64,000 nt of DNA, taken from assembly GCF_014648815.1 (NCBI RefSeq), contig NZ_BMRV01000011.1, positions 124,001 to 188,000 of the forward strand, given 5' to 3'. The notes beneath the pieces were generated by a model. That model was not told where the DNA came from and did not search any database. It was given only the letters and a program-made list of their open reading frames with translations. Shown here in pieces: positions 1 to 7,902 of this stretch. Both the position numbers and the translations under genes were made by a program. Positions within the stretch are counted from its first letter, which is position 1; each line of letters begins with the position of its first letter. Origin of the DNA: Streptomyces flaveolus. Lineage in GTDB: Bacteria > Actinomycetota > Actinomycetes > Streptomycetales > Streptomycetaceae.

Positions 1-160
1 GGATCATGTGGTGCAGGCAGGCAGCAACTGATGTGATGAGGATCAGGACGCCGGCTCGGTAGGCCGGCGTGAGGTCGAGGACGGTTCCGTACCCGGCGAG
101 CGCGACCCCCACAGTTGCGCAAGCCTTGGCCAGAACTTCTACTCTGCGCTGATCCTGCAT
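1..160 (-). CDS. Partial small membrane protein, C-terminus beyond the window
   Basis: Reads leftward from an ATG at 160, three bases past the stop of the repressor gene, so the two are probably co-transcribed. Fifty-three residues are visible, starting MQDQRRVEVLAKACATVG. Two hydrophobic runs (about residues 16-30 and 36-47) suggest one or two membrane segments. I do not recognise a family. Its place behind a phage repressor fits a lysogeny-expressed gene such as a superinfection-exclusion protein, but that is inference from position only. Confidence 0.5.
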   Translation of the reverse strand, partial: MQDQRRVEVLAKACATVGVALAGYGTVLDLTPAYRAGVLILITSVAACLHHMI

Positions 161-163
161 TGT

Positions 164-640
164 TCACCCCTCCGCTGCAGCACCCCCCGCCGAGCTGCCG
201 CCATCACTTGTGTTTTGCCGTCGCATTCTTCTGACCATGGTCGCGAACCACGCTTGGTCTTCTTCAGGCACACCCGCAGCCTTAGCGACTTCCTCGGGTG
301 TCAAGCGCTTTCGGGACGATACCGTAACTTGACTGGTTTTTGATCCGGAAGGTGAGAAATCAGCTTCCGCTGCCTTGCCACTCCTGACCAAAACTTCCGA
401 AATGGGAATGCCCGTCCCCCGGGAAAAGGCAAGCAGCGTCTCGTATGACATCGATTCCCCGGCCAGTAGGCGCGTGACCATGCCGCCCGATAGGCCCGTG
501 TCATCGGCGAGCTGCTTCCGTCCGCCGCGCCGGTCGAGGTCGTACCCCCGGTCGGTCAGTGTCTCGGTAAGCCACTGTCGCCATTCGGGGCGCTGCGCGA
601 GGTCCCCGCCGGTCTCGTGATCGTCATCTCGTCTCCGCAT
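164..640 (-). CDS. Phage HTH repressor (candidate immunity repressor)
   Basis: A 158-residue protein with a central helix-turn-helix at about residues 40-85 (LADDTGLSGGMVTRLLAG is the core) and a hydrophilic C-terminal part without a visible protease or LexA-like domain. It is divergent from a Cro-like gene across a region with six identical-format operators, the classic layout of a temperate phage switch. It probably binds those sites and blocks the early operon while controlling its own promoter. The HTH and the layout are seen; the role as immunity repressor is inferred. Confidence 0.72.
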   Translation of the reverse strand: MRRRDDDHETGGDLAQRPEWRQWLTETLTDRGYDLDRRGGRKQLADDTGLSGGMVTRLLAGESMSYETLLAFSRGTGIPISEVLVRSGKAAEADFSPSGSKTSQVTVSSRKRLTPEEVAKAAGVPEEDQAWFATMVRRMRRQNTSDGGSSAGGAAAEG

Positions 641-676
641 GCGCGCAGGCTACCGCTACTGGAAGCAAGCTGAGCC

Positions 677-705
677 CATCTTCCAGCAGCGGAAGCGCAG
701 GTCAA
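677..705 (-). promoter_or_regulatory. Candidate promoter of the repressor gene
   Basis: On the minus strand a -35 hexamer TTGACC (700-705) and a -10-like hexamer AAGATG (677-682) are separated by exactly 17 bp. Operator copy 1 (681-694) lies over the spacer and the edge of the -10, so a bound regulator would cover the polymerase site. This suggests negative autoregulation or repression by the Cro-like protein. The -10 is a weak match. Confidence 0.45.
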
Positions 706-875
706 GTCGTTTGCCGTACAACCTTTCGCCGTCGATGCACGTCGGTCCCAGCTTCGAACATCTGGTCGATTTCCGCAATTGGAACCTACACTCAACTTCC
801 TTCCAGTGCTGGAACTTCCACTGACGGAAGGAACGTGCTAGCTTCCTTCCATCAACGGAACTTCCAGTGACGGAA
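681..875. promoter_or_regulatory. Six-copy phage operator cluster, TTCC-N6-GGAA
   Basis: Six 14-bp sites of the form TTCCNNNNNNGGAA lie at 681-694, 771-784, 801-814, 816-829, 847-860 and 862-875. Two pairs are 15 bp apart start to start (801/816 and 847/862) and the remaining steps in the right-hand group are 30 and 31 bp, which keeps a regular helical spacing. The last site overlaps the purine-rich ribosome binding site of the gene at 884. The half-site is a perfect inverted repeat, as expected for a dimeric HTH regulator. This is the genetic switch between repressor and Cro-like gene. Confidence 0.82.
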
Positions 876-883
876 GGAAGCCG

Positions 884-1174
884 ATGGACACCATCGTGCT
901 CAACACCAAGGCGTTCGAGGCGGTGACCAGCGCCCGAGGCCACTCCACCTACGAGCAGCAGGCCGAAGCGACCGGCATCAGCGTCGGAACCCTGCACCGG
1001 CTCCGCGCCGGCGGACCGGCCGGCCCGGCCGCGATCGCCCGCATCTGCCTGACGTACGGCGTCGCGTTCGACGACGTGTTCACGTTCGGCACGGTCGCCC
1101 CGGCGCAGTCCCGGCGCCGGCCCGCGCCCCGCCAGCGGACCAGCACCCGGGGCACGAAGGCACTCGCCGCATGA
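884..1174 (+). CDS. Cro-like HTH regulator, first gene of the early operon
   Basis: A 96-residue basic protein with an HTH at about residues 23-68 (ATGISVGTLHRLRAGG) and an Arg/Pro-rich tail. The start at 884 follows the purine-rich sequence GGAAGGAAG (872-880), which doubles as operator 6. It is divergent from the repressor and heads a long rightward operon whose next gene overlaps it by 4 bp. By position it is the Cro counterpart of the switch or an early activator; no biochemical role can be read directly. Confidence 0.65.
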   Translation: MDTIVLNTKAFEAVTSARGHSTYEQQAEATGISVGTLHRLRAGGPAGPAAIARICLTYGVAFDDVFTFGTVAPAQSRRRPAPRQRTSTRGTKALAA

Positions 1175-1389
1175 GCGCCGCCGACACGACGCTGCTGCGA
1201 GCCCGCGCCGTCCGTGCCGCCGCCGACGCACTCGTCGACGCCGTCGCCGAACGGGCCGCCCGCACCCCGCGCGAGGCAGCCGAGGCCGCCTACTACCCCG
1301 GTCACCCGCTCGGCTCGGTCGAGGCGATCGAGGCGGAGATCGTGCGCCGCCGCACCGCCGACGCCGCCCCGCACCGGGCTGCCGCGTAG
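1171..1389 (+). CDS. Hypothetical early phage protein (72 aa)
   Basis: Overlaps the Cro-like gene by 4 bp (ATGA), so it is translationally coupled. The product is Ala/Arg-rich and probably helical throughout (ADALVDAVAERAARTPREAA). No motif or family is recognised. A roughly 100-bp gap follows before the next gene. Kept as a gene because the coupling and third-position GC pattern match its neighbours. Confidence 0.55.
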   Translation: MSAADTTLLRARAVRAAADALVDAVAERAARTPREAAEAAYYPGHPLGSVEAIEAEIVRRRTADAAPHRAAA

Positions 1390-1489
1390 CCGCACAGCAA
1401 ACAGGGGCCGTCCCGCAACGGCCAAGCAGCGGAACGACCCCAGGGGCATCGCCCCACCCATCCGACCAGGACGAAAGCGAGGCGACGCC

Positions 1490-1858
1490 GTGAGCGTCAA
1501 GCCTATCCCTCTCCGTAAGGCGCTGATCCCGCGCACCGACCCCCTGATCGAGGCTGTCGAGGCGACCCGCGACTTCCTCGACCTGCCGACCGCCCGCGAG
1601 CCGATCGCCCGCGAGGACGGCGTGCACGTCGTCGTCGCCGGTGGTGGCGAGTTCGCGCGGTGGGTGTACGAGCTCGGCGGCACCGTGAACCGTGCCCCGG
1701 CGATCGACGGGGCGTCGCTGTGGACGCTGCGCACCGAGACGCCGCGCCGCGGTGACGGGTCGACGGTGCGGATCTACGTGCACGTCGCGCTCGTCGCCGA
1801 CGAGTGGGTGCCCGAGCAGTTCCGGGCCGCGGAGCAGTCGGGCCCGGTGGCGTCATGA
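1490..1858 (+). CDS. Hypothetical early phage protein (122 aa)
   Basis: GTG start at 1490; the frame is open further upstream but the earlier part overlaps the preceding gene and has no good start. The 122-residue product has alternating hydrophobic residues (HVVVAGGGEFARWVYELGG, TVRIYVHVALVADEW) suggestive of a small alpha/beta fold. No known domain recognised. The stop overlaps the next ATG by 4 bp. Confidence 0.55.
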   Translation: MSVKPIPLRKALIPRTDPLIEAVEATRDFLDLPTAREPIAREDGVHVVVAGGGEFARWVYELGGTVNRAPAIDGASLWTLRTETPRRGDGSTVRIYVHVALVADEWVPEQFRAAEQSGPVAS

Positions 1859-2349
1859 CGAACTCTCGTATCGAGCGCGCGGCCCGCGTCATCGCGCAGG
1901 CGATCGTGCACGGCACCACCACCGACCCCGCGTACGAGGCGGCCCGGCTGCTCGACGAGCAGGGGCTGCTCGCCACCACGCCGGCCGATCCGTTCGCGGC
2001 GCCGGGCCGCAACCGCCCATCCCCGGCCGCAGTCGCCGCGCTCGCGGACTGCCGCCGCGCGAAGGGCATCGCCGACGACGCGAAGACGCTCGTCGCGGAC
2101 ATGCCCGGCGCCCCGGCGGTCGAGGCGGCCGGCGGAGAGGTGCAGTTCGTCGTGCACCCGCGGACGCTCGCCGACTGGAAGCAGTGGCTGCACGCCCTCA
2201 ACGCCGGTGACGCCCGCGGCGACTCGACCGGGGCGGCGATGGTCGTGCGCTGCACGTACCTCGGCGTCCGGGCTCGGCTCGTCGGGTACGGCGTGCCCGC
2301 GATGTACAGCGCGCTGAACGCGGCGCGCAGGTCGGCGGTGCGGTCGTGA
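1855..2349 (+). CDS. Hypothetical early phage protein (164 aa)
   Basis: Begins with ATGA coupling to the previous gene. The N-terminal third reads like the short Streptomyces element proteins that start with an IERAARVIAQAI helix; the rest has a region EVQFVVHPRTLADWKQWL and a likely beta part. No catalytic motif recognised. Codon use is like its neighbours. Function unknown. Confidence 0.6.
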   Translation: MTNSRIERAARVIAQAIVHGTTTDPAYEAARLLDEQGLLATTPADPFAAPGRNRPSPAAVAALADCRRAKGIADDAKTLVADMPGAPAVEAAGGEVQFVVHPRTLADWKQWLHALNAGDARGDSTGAAMVVRCTYLGVRARLVGYGVPAMYSALNAARRSAVRS

Positions 2350-2435
2350 TCTCCGAGAACTTCACCGTCGCTGCCGTGCTGCTGCTGATCGCGGCCGCGC
2401 TCGTACTCGTCTCCACTGCTGGGGGTTCCCGATGA
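2346..2435 (+). CDS. Tiny single-span membrane peptide (29 aa)
   Basis: GTG at 2346 overlaps the preceding stop (GTGA) and its TGA at 2433 overlaps the next ATG at 2432, so the reading frame fills the gap between two coupled genes exactly. The product is a short acidic head followed by one hydrophobic helix, FTVAAVLLLIAAALVLVS, and a short tail. Its double coupling argues that it is translated. Possible roles are a small membrane effector or a mere translational relay; neither can be decided here. Confidence 0.6.
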   Translation: MISENFTVAAVLLLIAAALVLVSTAGGSR

Positions 2436-2809
2436 CCAACCAGGTTCCCGTCACTGGTCCGTTCCGTGTCTCCGTCGAGCCGATCCCGACGGGCGTCACG
2501 CTCGACGTCGGCGCGTTCGTGCAGCACGTCGTGCACGACGTCGTCATGGCGCTGCTGAACGACGACACGTACGCCGACCGGTTCGACGCGCTGCAGGACA
2601 TGCATCCGCAGGACCCCTACCGGCCCGAGCGGGCGCTGCCGGTCGAGGAACTCGTCGCCGACCTGGTCGCGGTGGCCGGTACGAAGTTGCCGGTGTACGG
2701 GCTGCAGGCGCTCGCGCTCGCCGGGCGGATCGAGCAGCTCGCGGTGCCGGTTGTGGCCGCGCTGCAGGCCGCCGACGCTGACGACGCCGAGGGGAGCGCG
2801 GCCGCATGA
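2432..2809 (+). CDS. Hypothetical early phage protein (125 aa)
   Basis: Coupled to both neighbours by 4-bp overlaps. An acidic protein with an N-terminal beta-like section (FRVSVEPIPTGVTLDVGAF) and a mainly helical remainder ending in an Ala/Asp-rich tail. No recognisable family. Confidence 0.55.
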   Translation: MTNQVPVTGPFRVSVEPIPTGVTLDVGAFVQHVVHDVVMALLNDDTYADRFDALQDMHPQDPYRPERALPVEELVADLVAVAGTKLPVYGLQALALAGRIEQLAVPVVAALQAADADDAEGSAAA

Positions 2810-3576
2810 GCGCCCGCGACGACATCCTTCGGCACCCTGGGATCCTCGCGACGGCCGACGCCGACGTCGTCGGGCTCCTCGACGCCTACCGCGCCGAGAT
2901 TCTCGCCGAGGCCAAGATCGAGGCCGTCGGATGGCTGGTGAAGAAAGCCCGTGAGTACCGCGCCACAGGCAGCCAGCAGCATGCCTACACGGCCGATGCG
3001 ATCGAGACGCTCGCATCCAAGGTTGACCGGGGCGCCGTCCGTGCCTTCCTCGGCACCGGCCACTACCGCGACGTCATGGACGAGCACCGCGCCGAGGTGC
3101 GCCGCGAGACCCTCGGCGACGACCTCAACCCGTCCCGGCTCGTCCTCGACGCGCAGGCGTACCGCCGACTCGCCGACGACGTGCTCGCCACGATGCCCGA
3201 CCCCGACCGGTGGGACCTCGACGGCGACGAGGCGTGGATCCTCGCGCAGTACGTCAAGCACATCGCGGCGCAGCTCGCGCTCGCGTCCGAGTTCCGTGTG
3301 CCGCTGCCCGAGGGGCTCGGCGGGTACGGCGAGATCGTCGTACAGCGCGAGTCGACCGGGTCGGACCGCTGGGCAGTCACGGACGGCGCGTTGTGCGGGC
3401 TGCGGGCGTGGATCGACGGCGACGGATGGCGGTACGTCTCCGAAGTCGGTCGCCGCGTGGCGTTCGCGTGCAGCCTCGACGAAGCGCTCGACCTCGCCGA
3501 GGTCGTCGCGAAGATGATGCAGGAGCAGCACGACGCCGCGATCCGCGCGTACCGCGAGGGCGGTGAGTCGGCATGA
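2806..3576 (+). CDS. Hypothetical early phage protein (256 aa)
   Basis: A 256-residue acidic, mostly helical protein in the coupled early operon. It contains a run of charged helices (residues 20-75) and a Trp-rich segment LCGLRAWIDGDGWRYV near residues 191-206. I recognise no enzyme motif. The length, codon use and overlaps on both sides support it as a genuine gene. Confidence 0.6.
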   Translation: MSARDDILRHPGILATADADVVGLLDAYRAEILAEAKIEAVGWLVKKAREYRATGSQQHAYTADAIETLASKVDRGAVRAFLGTGHYRDVMDEHRAEVRRETLGDDLNPSRLVLDAQAYRRLADDVLATMPDPDRWDLDGDEAWILAQYVKHIAAQLALASEFRVPLPEGLGGYGEIVVQRESTGSDRWAVTDGALCGLRAWIDGDGWRYVSEVGRRVAFACSLDEALDLAEVVAKMMQEQHDAAIRAYREGGESA

Positions 3577-3926
3577 GCGTCCGAACCGAGTTGCTGCGGC
3601 AGGTCGCCGAGTTCGCCGAGGACTACGCACGCGAGCACGGCACGGCCGTGACCGTGACGGAGTTCGTCGCGCACCTGCGGCGCACGGTGCACGCCGATGA
3701 GAAGAGCATCCCCGCCGGCCCCGGGCCGCGCGAGGACGTCGCCACTCACCGGCACCCGCGCCCGTGCGAGTTTCCCGAGGTGCTGCCCTGCGCATGCCCG
3801 CGCCCCGGCACCCTGCCCGAAGCGTCGTTCATCCGCGCCCGCAAGCGAGCCCGGATCGGCGACTACTTCGCAGGCGCCCGGCAGGGACACGACGACCGCC
3901 ACATCTGGGCCGGTGAGAACTGGTGA
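3573..3926 (+). CDS. Hypothetical early phage protein with Cys/His/Pro-rich middle (117 aa)
   Basis: N-terminal helix (about 1-38) then a Pro-rich centre with His and three Cys (THRHPRPCEFPEVLPCACPR, residues 58-77) that could bind a metal ion, and a basic C-terminus (RARKRARIGDYF). Coupled to the following nuclease gene by a 4-bp overlap. Family unknown. Confidence 0.55.
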   Translation: MSVRTELLRQVAEFAEDYAREHGTAVTVTEFVAHLRRTVHADEKSIPAGPGPREDVATHRHPRPCEFPEVLPCACPRPGTLPEASFIRARKRARIGDYFAGARQGHDDRHIWAGENW

Positions 3927-4750
3927 CAGACCCGAAATGGGCACGGGACACCGAGCGGGGTCGCTACTACCGCGACCCCGCCGGGGGCCCGGACCTGATC
4001 AGCGTGACCAACTGCCTGTCCTCGATCGCGAAACCGGCACTGCTTCCGTGGGCCGCGGGCATGGCCGCCGACCGGGTACTCGCCGAGCCGATCGCCGTCG
4101 CCCGCCGGGCCCGGACCGAGCCGGCCGCGCTGCGGAAGGAACTCGTCGCCGCGCACCGGCAGTACACCGAACGGGCGCAGGACCTCGGGACGCGCGTGCA
4201 CCTGCGCGCCGTCGCCCTGGTCCTGAACACTCCGTACCCGTACGACGAAGAGGTCGAGCCGTACGCCGTCCAGTTGGCCGCGTTCTTCCGGCTGTGGCGC
4301 GTCGACTTCGAGCGCGACGTCGAGGCCGTCGAGACGACCGTGATGCACCGGAAGTACGGCTACGCCGGCACCGGCGACGTGTGGCTGTGGCTGCCGACCG
4401 GCCAGTACCGGCGGCGGCAGTTGTGGCTCATCGACTACAAGACCAGCGCGAAGAAGCCGGCCGACACGGTGTACGACGAGCAGCCGCTGCAGCTCGCCGC
4501 GCTGCGGCACGCGCCCGAGTGGCTGCTGCCCGACGACACGTCGGAACCGGCGCCGCGGGTGCACCGCACGGCGCTGCTGAACCTGCGGCCGCGGGCGCAC
4601 CGGCTCATCGAAGTGCCGTCCGGCCGCGACGAGTTTCGCGCGTTCTTGGCGGCGTCCCGCACCGCTCGCTATCTGCACACCGCGCCCTCGGCGTACCCCA
4701 CGGTCGTTCCGCCGTGGGCGCCGGGCGCTACCGAACGAAAGGCAGCGTGA
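3923..4750 (+). CDS. PD-(D/E)XK nuclease (RecB-like phage exonuclease)
   Basis: A 275-residue protein with the signature residues of the PD-(D/E)XK superfamily: GTRVH at 89-93, E137, D152 in YAGTGDVWLW, D171 and K173 in WLIDYKTS, and Q187/Q190 after it. These correspond to the GxxxH, E, GxxD, DYK and QxxxY-type motifs of RecB/Cas4-like nucleases. No iron-sulphur Cys set is seen. In phage early operons such nucleases take part in recombination or processing of DNA ends. It starts with a GTG that overlaps the previous stop. Confidence 0.78.
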   Translation: MTDPKWARDTERGRYYRDPAGGPDLISVTNCLSSIAKPALLPWAAGMAADRVLAEPIAVARRARTEPAALRKELVAAHRQYTERAQDLGTRVHLRAVALVLNTPYPYDEEVEPYAVQLAAFFRLWRVDFERDVEAVETTVMHRKYGYAGTGDVWLWLPTGQYRRRQLWLIDYKTSAKKPADTVYDEQPLQLAALRHAPEWLLPDDTSEPAPRVHRTALLNLRPRAHRLIEVPSGRDEFRAFLAASRTARYLHTAPSAYPTVVPPWAPGATERKAA

Positions 4751-4753
4751 CCC

Positions 4754-5830
4754 ATGGGATCGCGCATCATGACCATGAAGCGACAGGCGGCCGAGTTGGG
4801 CCGCATCCGCACCGGTTACAGCCGGCCGAACCCCAAGCCCGACGGCAAGCCGATCCCCGTCAAAAGCAAGACGTTCGTACTCACCTCCCACAGCCGCGAC
4901 TACGTCGAGCGGGCCGCCGATCTGTACGGCGGCCGGGTCGAGCAGTGGACGCCGCAAAATCAGAGCGTCGCGCAGTGGCGTGTGATCACGGACGCGGTCG
5001 AGCTGCGGGCGATCCTGCCGGCCGGCGACCCGCTGTCGCAGTCTTACGAGTTCTGGACCGGCGGCGGCTGCGAACGGCGCTGCGACGGCGTGACCGAGCA
5101 GCTCAAGCGGCAGCCGTGCGTGTGCCTCGCGCGGTTCGGCGAGGACTGGCACGAGCGGTCCCCGAAGCAGGTGTGCCGCCCAACGTCCCGGATCGGCGTG
5201 TTCCTGCCCGACCTGCCCGACCTCGGCGTGTGGCGGCTGGAGACGCACTCGTACTACGCGGCCGACGCTATGGCGGGCGGGCTCGACACGGTGCTGCAGG
5301 CGACGGGCGGTAAGGGCCTGTTGCCGGTACGCATGTGGATCGAGCACCGGCAGATCATGCGCGAGGGCAAGCCGAAGCACTTCCCCGTCGTGATGGTCGT
5401 GCCGTCACTCCCGAAGTTGCGGCACGCGCTCACCGGTCCGATCAGCACGGCGGCCGCCCTCGACCCGGCGTCGCTGGACCGGCCGGCGATCGAGGCGGCG
5501 CCCGCCGAGCAGCCCGACTACCTCGCCGACGCCCGCGCGTGCCGCACGGCCGAGGATGTGCGGGAGGTGTGGCACCGCGCGAACCGTGCGGGGCACGTCG
5601 CCCGCGACGGTTCCGACGAGCTGTCGCAGGACCTGATGCAGATCGCGCAGGACATCGCGAACGGGGTCGACCCGCGCACGGGCGAGCTCGGCGACGACCA
5701 GGACGACGAGCCGGGCCCGGACGAAGACGGCGCCTACCCGGCCGAGGTCGTCGACGACGAACCGCCCGCGGACGCGGCCGCCGTGTCGTGGCCGCAGGCC
5801 GCGCAGCCCGGGGCGGGGGCACGCCAGTGA
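4754..5830 (+). CDS. Actinophage gp3-like protein, candidate recombination directionality factor
   Basis: A 358-residue protein beginning with a GRIRTGYSRPNPKPDGKPIP motif and containing FVLTSHSRDY, LYGGRVEQW, and a Cys cluster (C106, C110, C122, C124, C141; GGGCERRCDG) that could bind zinc. The pattern resembles proteins annotated in actinophages as gp3/recombination directionality factors, which switch a serine integrase from integration to excision; I recognise it by pattern, not by search. The C-terminal 60 residues are acidic and low in complexity. No integrase is in the window, so the partner is unseen. Confidence 0.5.
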   Translation: MGSRIMTMKRQAAELGRIRTGYSRPNPKPDGKPIPVKSKTFVLTSHSRDYVERAADLYGGRVEQWTPQNQSVAQWRVITDAVELRAILPAGDPLSQSYEFWTGGGCERRCDGVTEQLKRQPCVCLARFGEDWHERSPKQVCRPTSRIGVFLPDLPDLGVWRLETHSYYAADAMAGGLDTVLQATGGKGLLPVRMWIEHRQIMREGKPKHFPVVMVVPSLPKLRHALTGPISTAAALDPASLDRPAIEAAPAEQPDYLADARACRTAEDVREVWHRANRAGHVARDGSDELSQDLMQIAQDIANGVDPRTGELGDDQDDEPGPDEDGAYPAEVVDDEPPADAAAVSWPQAAQPGAGARQ

Positions 5831-5997
5831 TCCCCGAGGACATGAACCCCACCCCGCACGTCACCCGCAACAGCCCCGAAGAGCGCGAGCGGGCCGCCAT
5901 GCAGGTACTCGCGCACGCCACCGACCGCGACGACGCCCTCGACCTGCTCGCGCAGCTCGGGCTCGACGTCCCGCAGCGGAAGCAGGTGGCGGCATGA
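5827..5997 (+). CDS. Small acidic hypothetical protein (56 aa)
   Basis: GTG at 5827 overlaps the previous stop; an internal ATG at 5842 is an alternative start. The product is one or two amphipathic helices (ERERAAMQVLAHATDRDDAL, LDLLAQLGL). It is coupled to the exonuclease gene downstream. Function unknown. Confidence 0.5.
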   Translation: MIPEDMNPTPHVTRNSPEERERAAMQVLAHATDRDDALDLLAQLGLDVPQRKQVAA

Positions 5998-6812
5998 CGT
6001 GGTACCTCGGGCGCCTGGCGGCGTTCGACACGGAGACGACCGGCGTCGACGTCGAGGCGGACCGGATCGTGACCGCCGCGGTGTACGGGCTCGGCGGCGG
6101 GCAGCCGGTCGAGCCGCACGACTGGATGATCGACCCCGGTATCGAGATCCCCGCCGAGGCGACGGCCGTTCACGGCATCACGACCGCCGAGGCGCAGACG
6201 AAGGGCGAGCCGGCCGCCGGGGCGGTCGACCACATCGCCGCCGTACTCGCCGGGTACGCCCGCGCCGGGGCGACGGTCGTCGGGCACAACATCGTCTATG
6301 ACTTGACGCTGCTCGACCGTGAACTGCGCCGGTACGGGCTGTCGACGCTGCAGGCGCGGCTCGGGCTGCACCCGCTGCACGTCATCGACACGCGGGTGAT
6401 CGACCAGCACGCCGACCCGTACCGGAAGCGGGTGTCTGACAAGCAGGGCGCGCGGCAGCTCATCACCCTCGCGCAGGTCTACGAACTGCCGTGGGACGAC
6501 TCCGAGGCGCACGGCGCGTCGTACGACGCGCTGATCGCGGCCCGGGTCGCTCACCGGATCGGGACGCTCGCCCACACCCCGCGCAAGGAATGGCCCGACC
6601 GGATCCGGCAGGTGCGGCGCCCGCGGTACGGCGACTTCGCAGGGCTCACCGTCGCCGAGCTGCACGCCCGACAGATCGAACTCGCCGCCCAACAGGCCGA
6701 GGGCCTGCAGAAGCACTTCCGGAAGACCGACCCGAACGCCGTCGTCGACCCGTCGTGGCCGCTGCGCCCATACGAAGCGCCGGCCGCTGAACCCGAGGGG
6801 GCACCCGCATGA
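5994..6812 (+). CDS. DnaQ-like DEDDh 3'-5' exonuclease
   Basis: All five DEDDh residues are visible: D12 and E14 in FDTETTG, D103 in GHNIVYDL, and H173 with D178 in AHGASYDAL. HGITTAEA (60-67) is also typical of the family. The exonuclease fold covers about residues 1-195; the C-terminal 75 residues are charged and Pro/Ala-rich. It probably trims 3' ends or proofreads during phage DNA replication. Length is somewhat above that of a bare epsilon domain. Confidence 0.85.
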   Translation: MTWYLGRLAAFDTETTGVDVEADRIVTAAVYGLGGGQPVEPHDWMIDPGIEIPAEATAVHGITTAEAQTKGEPAAGAVDHIAAVLAGYARAGATVVGHNIVYDLTLLDRELRRYGLSTLQARLGLHPLHVIDTRVIDQHADPYRKRVSDKQGARQLITLAQVYELPWDDSEAHGASYDALIAARVAHRIGTLAHTPRKEWPDRIRQVRRPRYGDFAGLTVAELHARQIELAAQQAEGLQKHFRKTDPNAVVDPSWPLRPYEAPAAEPEGAPA

Positions 6813-7273
6813 ACAACCGTTTCCGTTTCGTCGACGCCGCCGAACACCCCGTCGTGCTGCTCATCGACACCGACGGCGGCGCCGAACTGCACGGCGACGA
6901 CACCATGTGCCGGCTGCAGCTCGCCGCGATCCTGTCTGTCCTCGCCGGCCGGCTCGTCGCCGAGGCCACGGCCGAGACCTGCGCGCCGGTCGAGGCGCCG
7001 GGATGGTGGGAGCGTCCCGACGAACCGCTCATGCCGCAGGCCGGCACCCTCGACCGCGAGCGGCAGGTGTGGACCGACGGCACCGGGCACGCGTGGGATC
7101 TCACGGTGCCGTGGGCGGACGTGTACGGCGACACGTGGCGGTGGCACGGGCACCTCGACGGCGAGTCGGGCATGCCGGTGCTGCGCTGCGACCAGTGGCC
7201 GGGGGCGCACCCGCTCGACGTGCTGCGCGCCGGGCGGGGCCCGATCCGTCCGACTGTGGGCGGTGCGGCGTGA
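6809..7273 (+). CDS. phiSA1p31-like small phage protein (154 aa)
   Basis: The segment RQVWTDGTGHAWDLTVPW followed by DTWRWHGHLDGESGMPVLR and PLDVLRAGRGPI resembles a short module that recurs in Streptomyces phage and element proteins under the name phiSA1p31-related. No activity is known to me. The N-terminal half contains a hydrophobic helix. Coupled on both sides by 4-bp overlaps. Confidence 0.55.
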   Translation: MNNRFRFVDAAEHPVVLLIDTDGGAELHGDDTMCRLQLAAILSVLAGRLVAEATAETCAPVEAPGWWERPDEPLMPQAGTLDRERQVWTDGTGHAWDLTVPWADVYGDTWRWHGHLDGESGMPVLRCDQWPGAHPLDVLRAGRGPIRPTVGGAA

Positions 7274-7902
7274 CGTCGATTCCCGGGCTCATCGCTCCCG
7301 GCGAGCTCACGCTCGGCACCCACCCGTCGGCCCCGGCCGGGTTCCGCGTAATCGGCCTCGACCTGTCGATCACCTCGACCGGCGTATGCCGCTGCGACGG
7401 CTCGACGTTCCGGATCAAGACCCGGCTCAAGGACGGGCCGCGCCGGCAGAACATCATCCGCGACCGGCTCGCCGCCGAGGTCGCCGAGCAGCAGCCGCAG
7501 CTCGCGGTGATCGAGGACCTGCCGATGAACGCGAGCCGGATGAGCCTCACGAACCTCAAGAACATGGCCGGTCTGCACGGCGTCGTGTTGTCCGTGCTCG
7601 TCGACGCCGGGGTGCCCTGGGCGTACGTGAACGTGAAGACGCTCAAGTCGTTCGCCTGTGACAACGGCGCTGCGGGCAAGGCTGACATGGCGGCGGCCGC
7701 GCTGCTCGCCGACGGCGCCGAGTTCGTCGACGACAAGGGCGGCGATCAGGTCGACGCGTGGTGGCTGCGGGCGGCCGGTCACGACTGGTGCGGGGTGCCG
7801 CTGTTCACGATGCCGCAGGCGCAGCGCGACTACCTCTCGAAGGCGGATTGGCCGGACGCGTACGCGCAGCGGGCCGCGCTCGGTATGGGGGCCGCCGCAT
7901 GA
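7270..7902 (+). CDS. RuvC-like Holliday-junction resolvase
   Basis: A 210-residue protein with the RNase H-fold active site: D31 in VIGLDLSITSTG, E82 in LAVIEDLPM, and D159/D162 in GGDQVDAWWL. K123, K126 and K137 lie where basic residues contact DNA in RuvC relatives. It would cut branched replication or recombination intermediates before packaging. The start is a GTG overlapping the previous stop; the end overlaps the methyltransferase ATG. Confidence 0.85.
   Translation: MTSIPGLIAPGELTLGTHPSAPAGFRVIGLDLSITSTGVCRCDGSTFRIKTRLKDGPRRQNIIRDRLAAEVAEQQPQLAVIEDLPMNASRMSLTNLKNMAGLHGVVLSVLVDAGVPWAYVNVKTLKSFACDNGAAGKADMAAAALLADGAEFVDDKGGDQVDAWWLRAAGHDWCGVPLFTMPQAQRDYLSKADWPDAYAQRAALGMGAAA

Noticed and set aside
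3863..5380. 505-codon leftward frame
   Set aside because: Antisense shadow of the nuclease and RDF-like genes, without start signal or motif.
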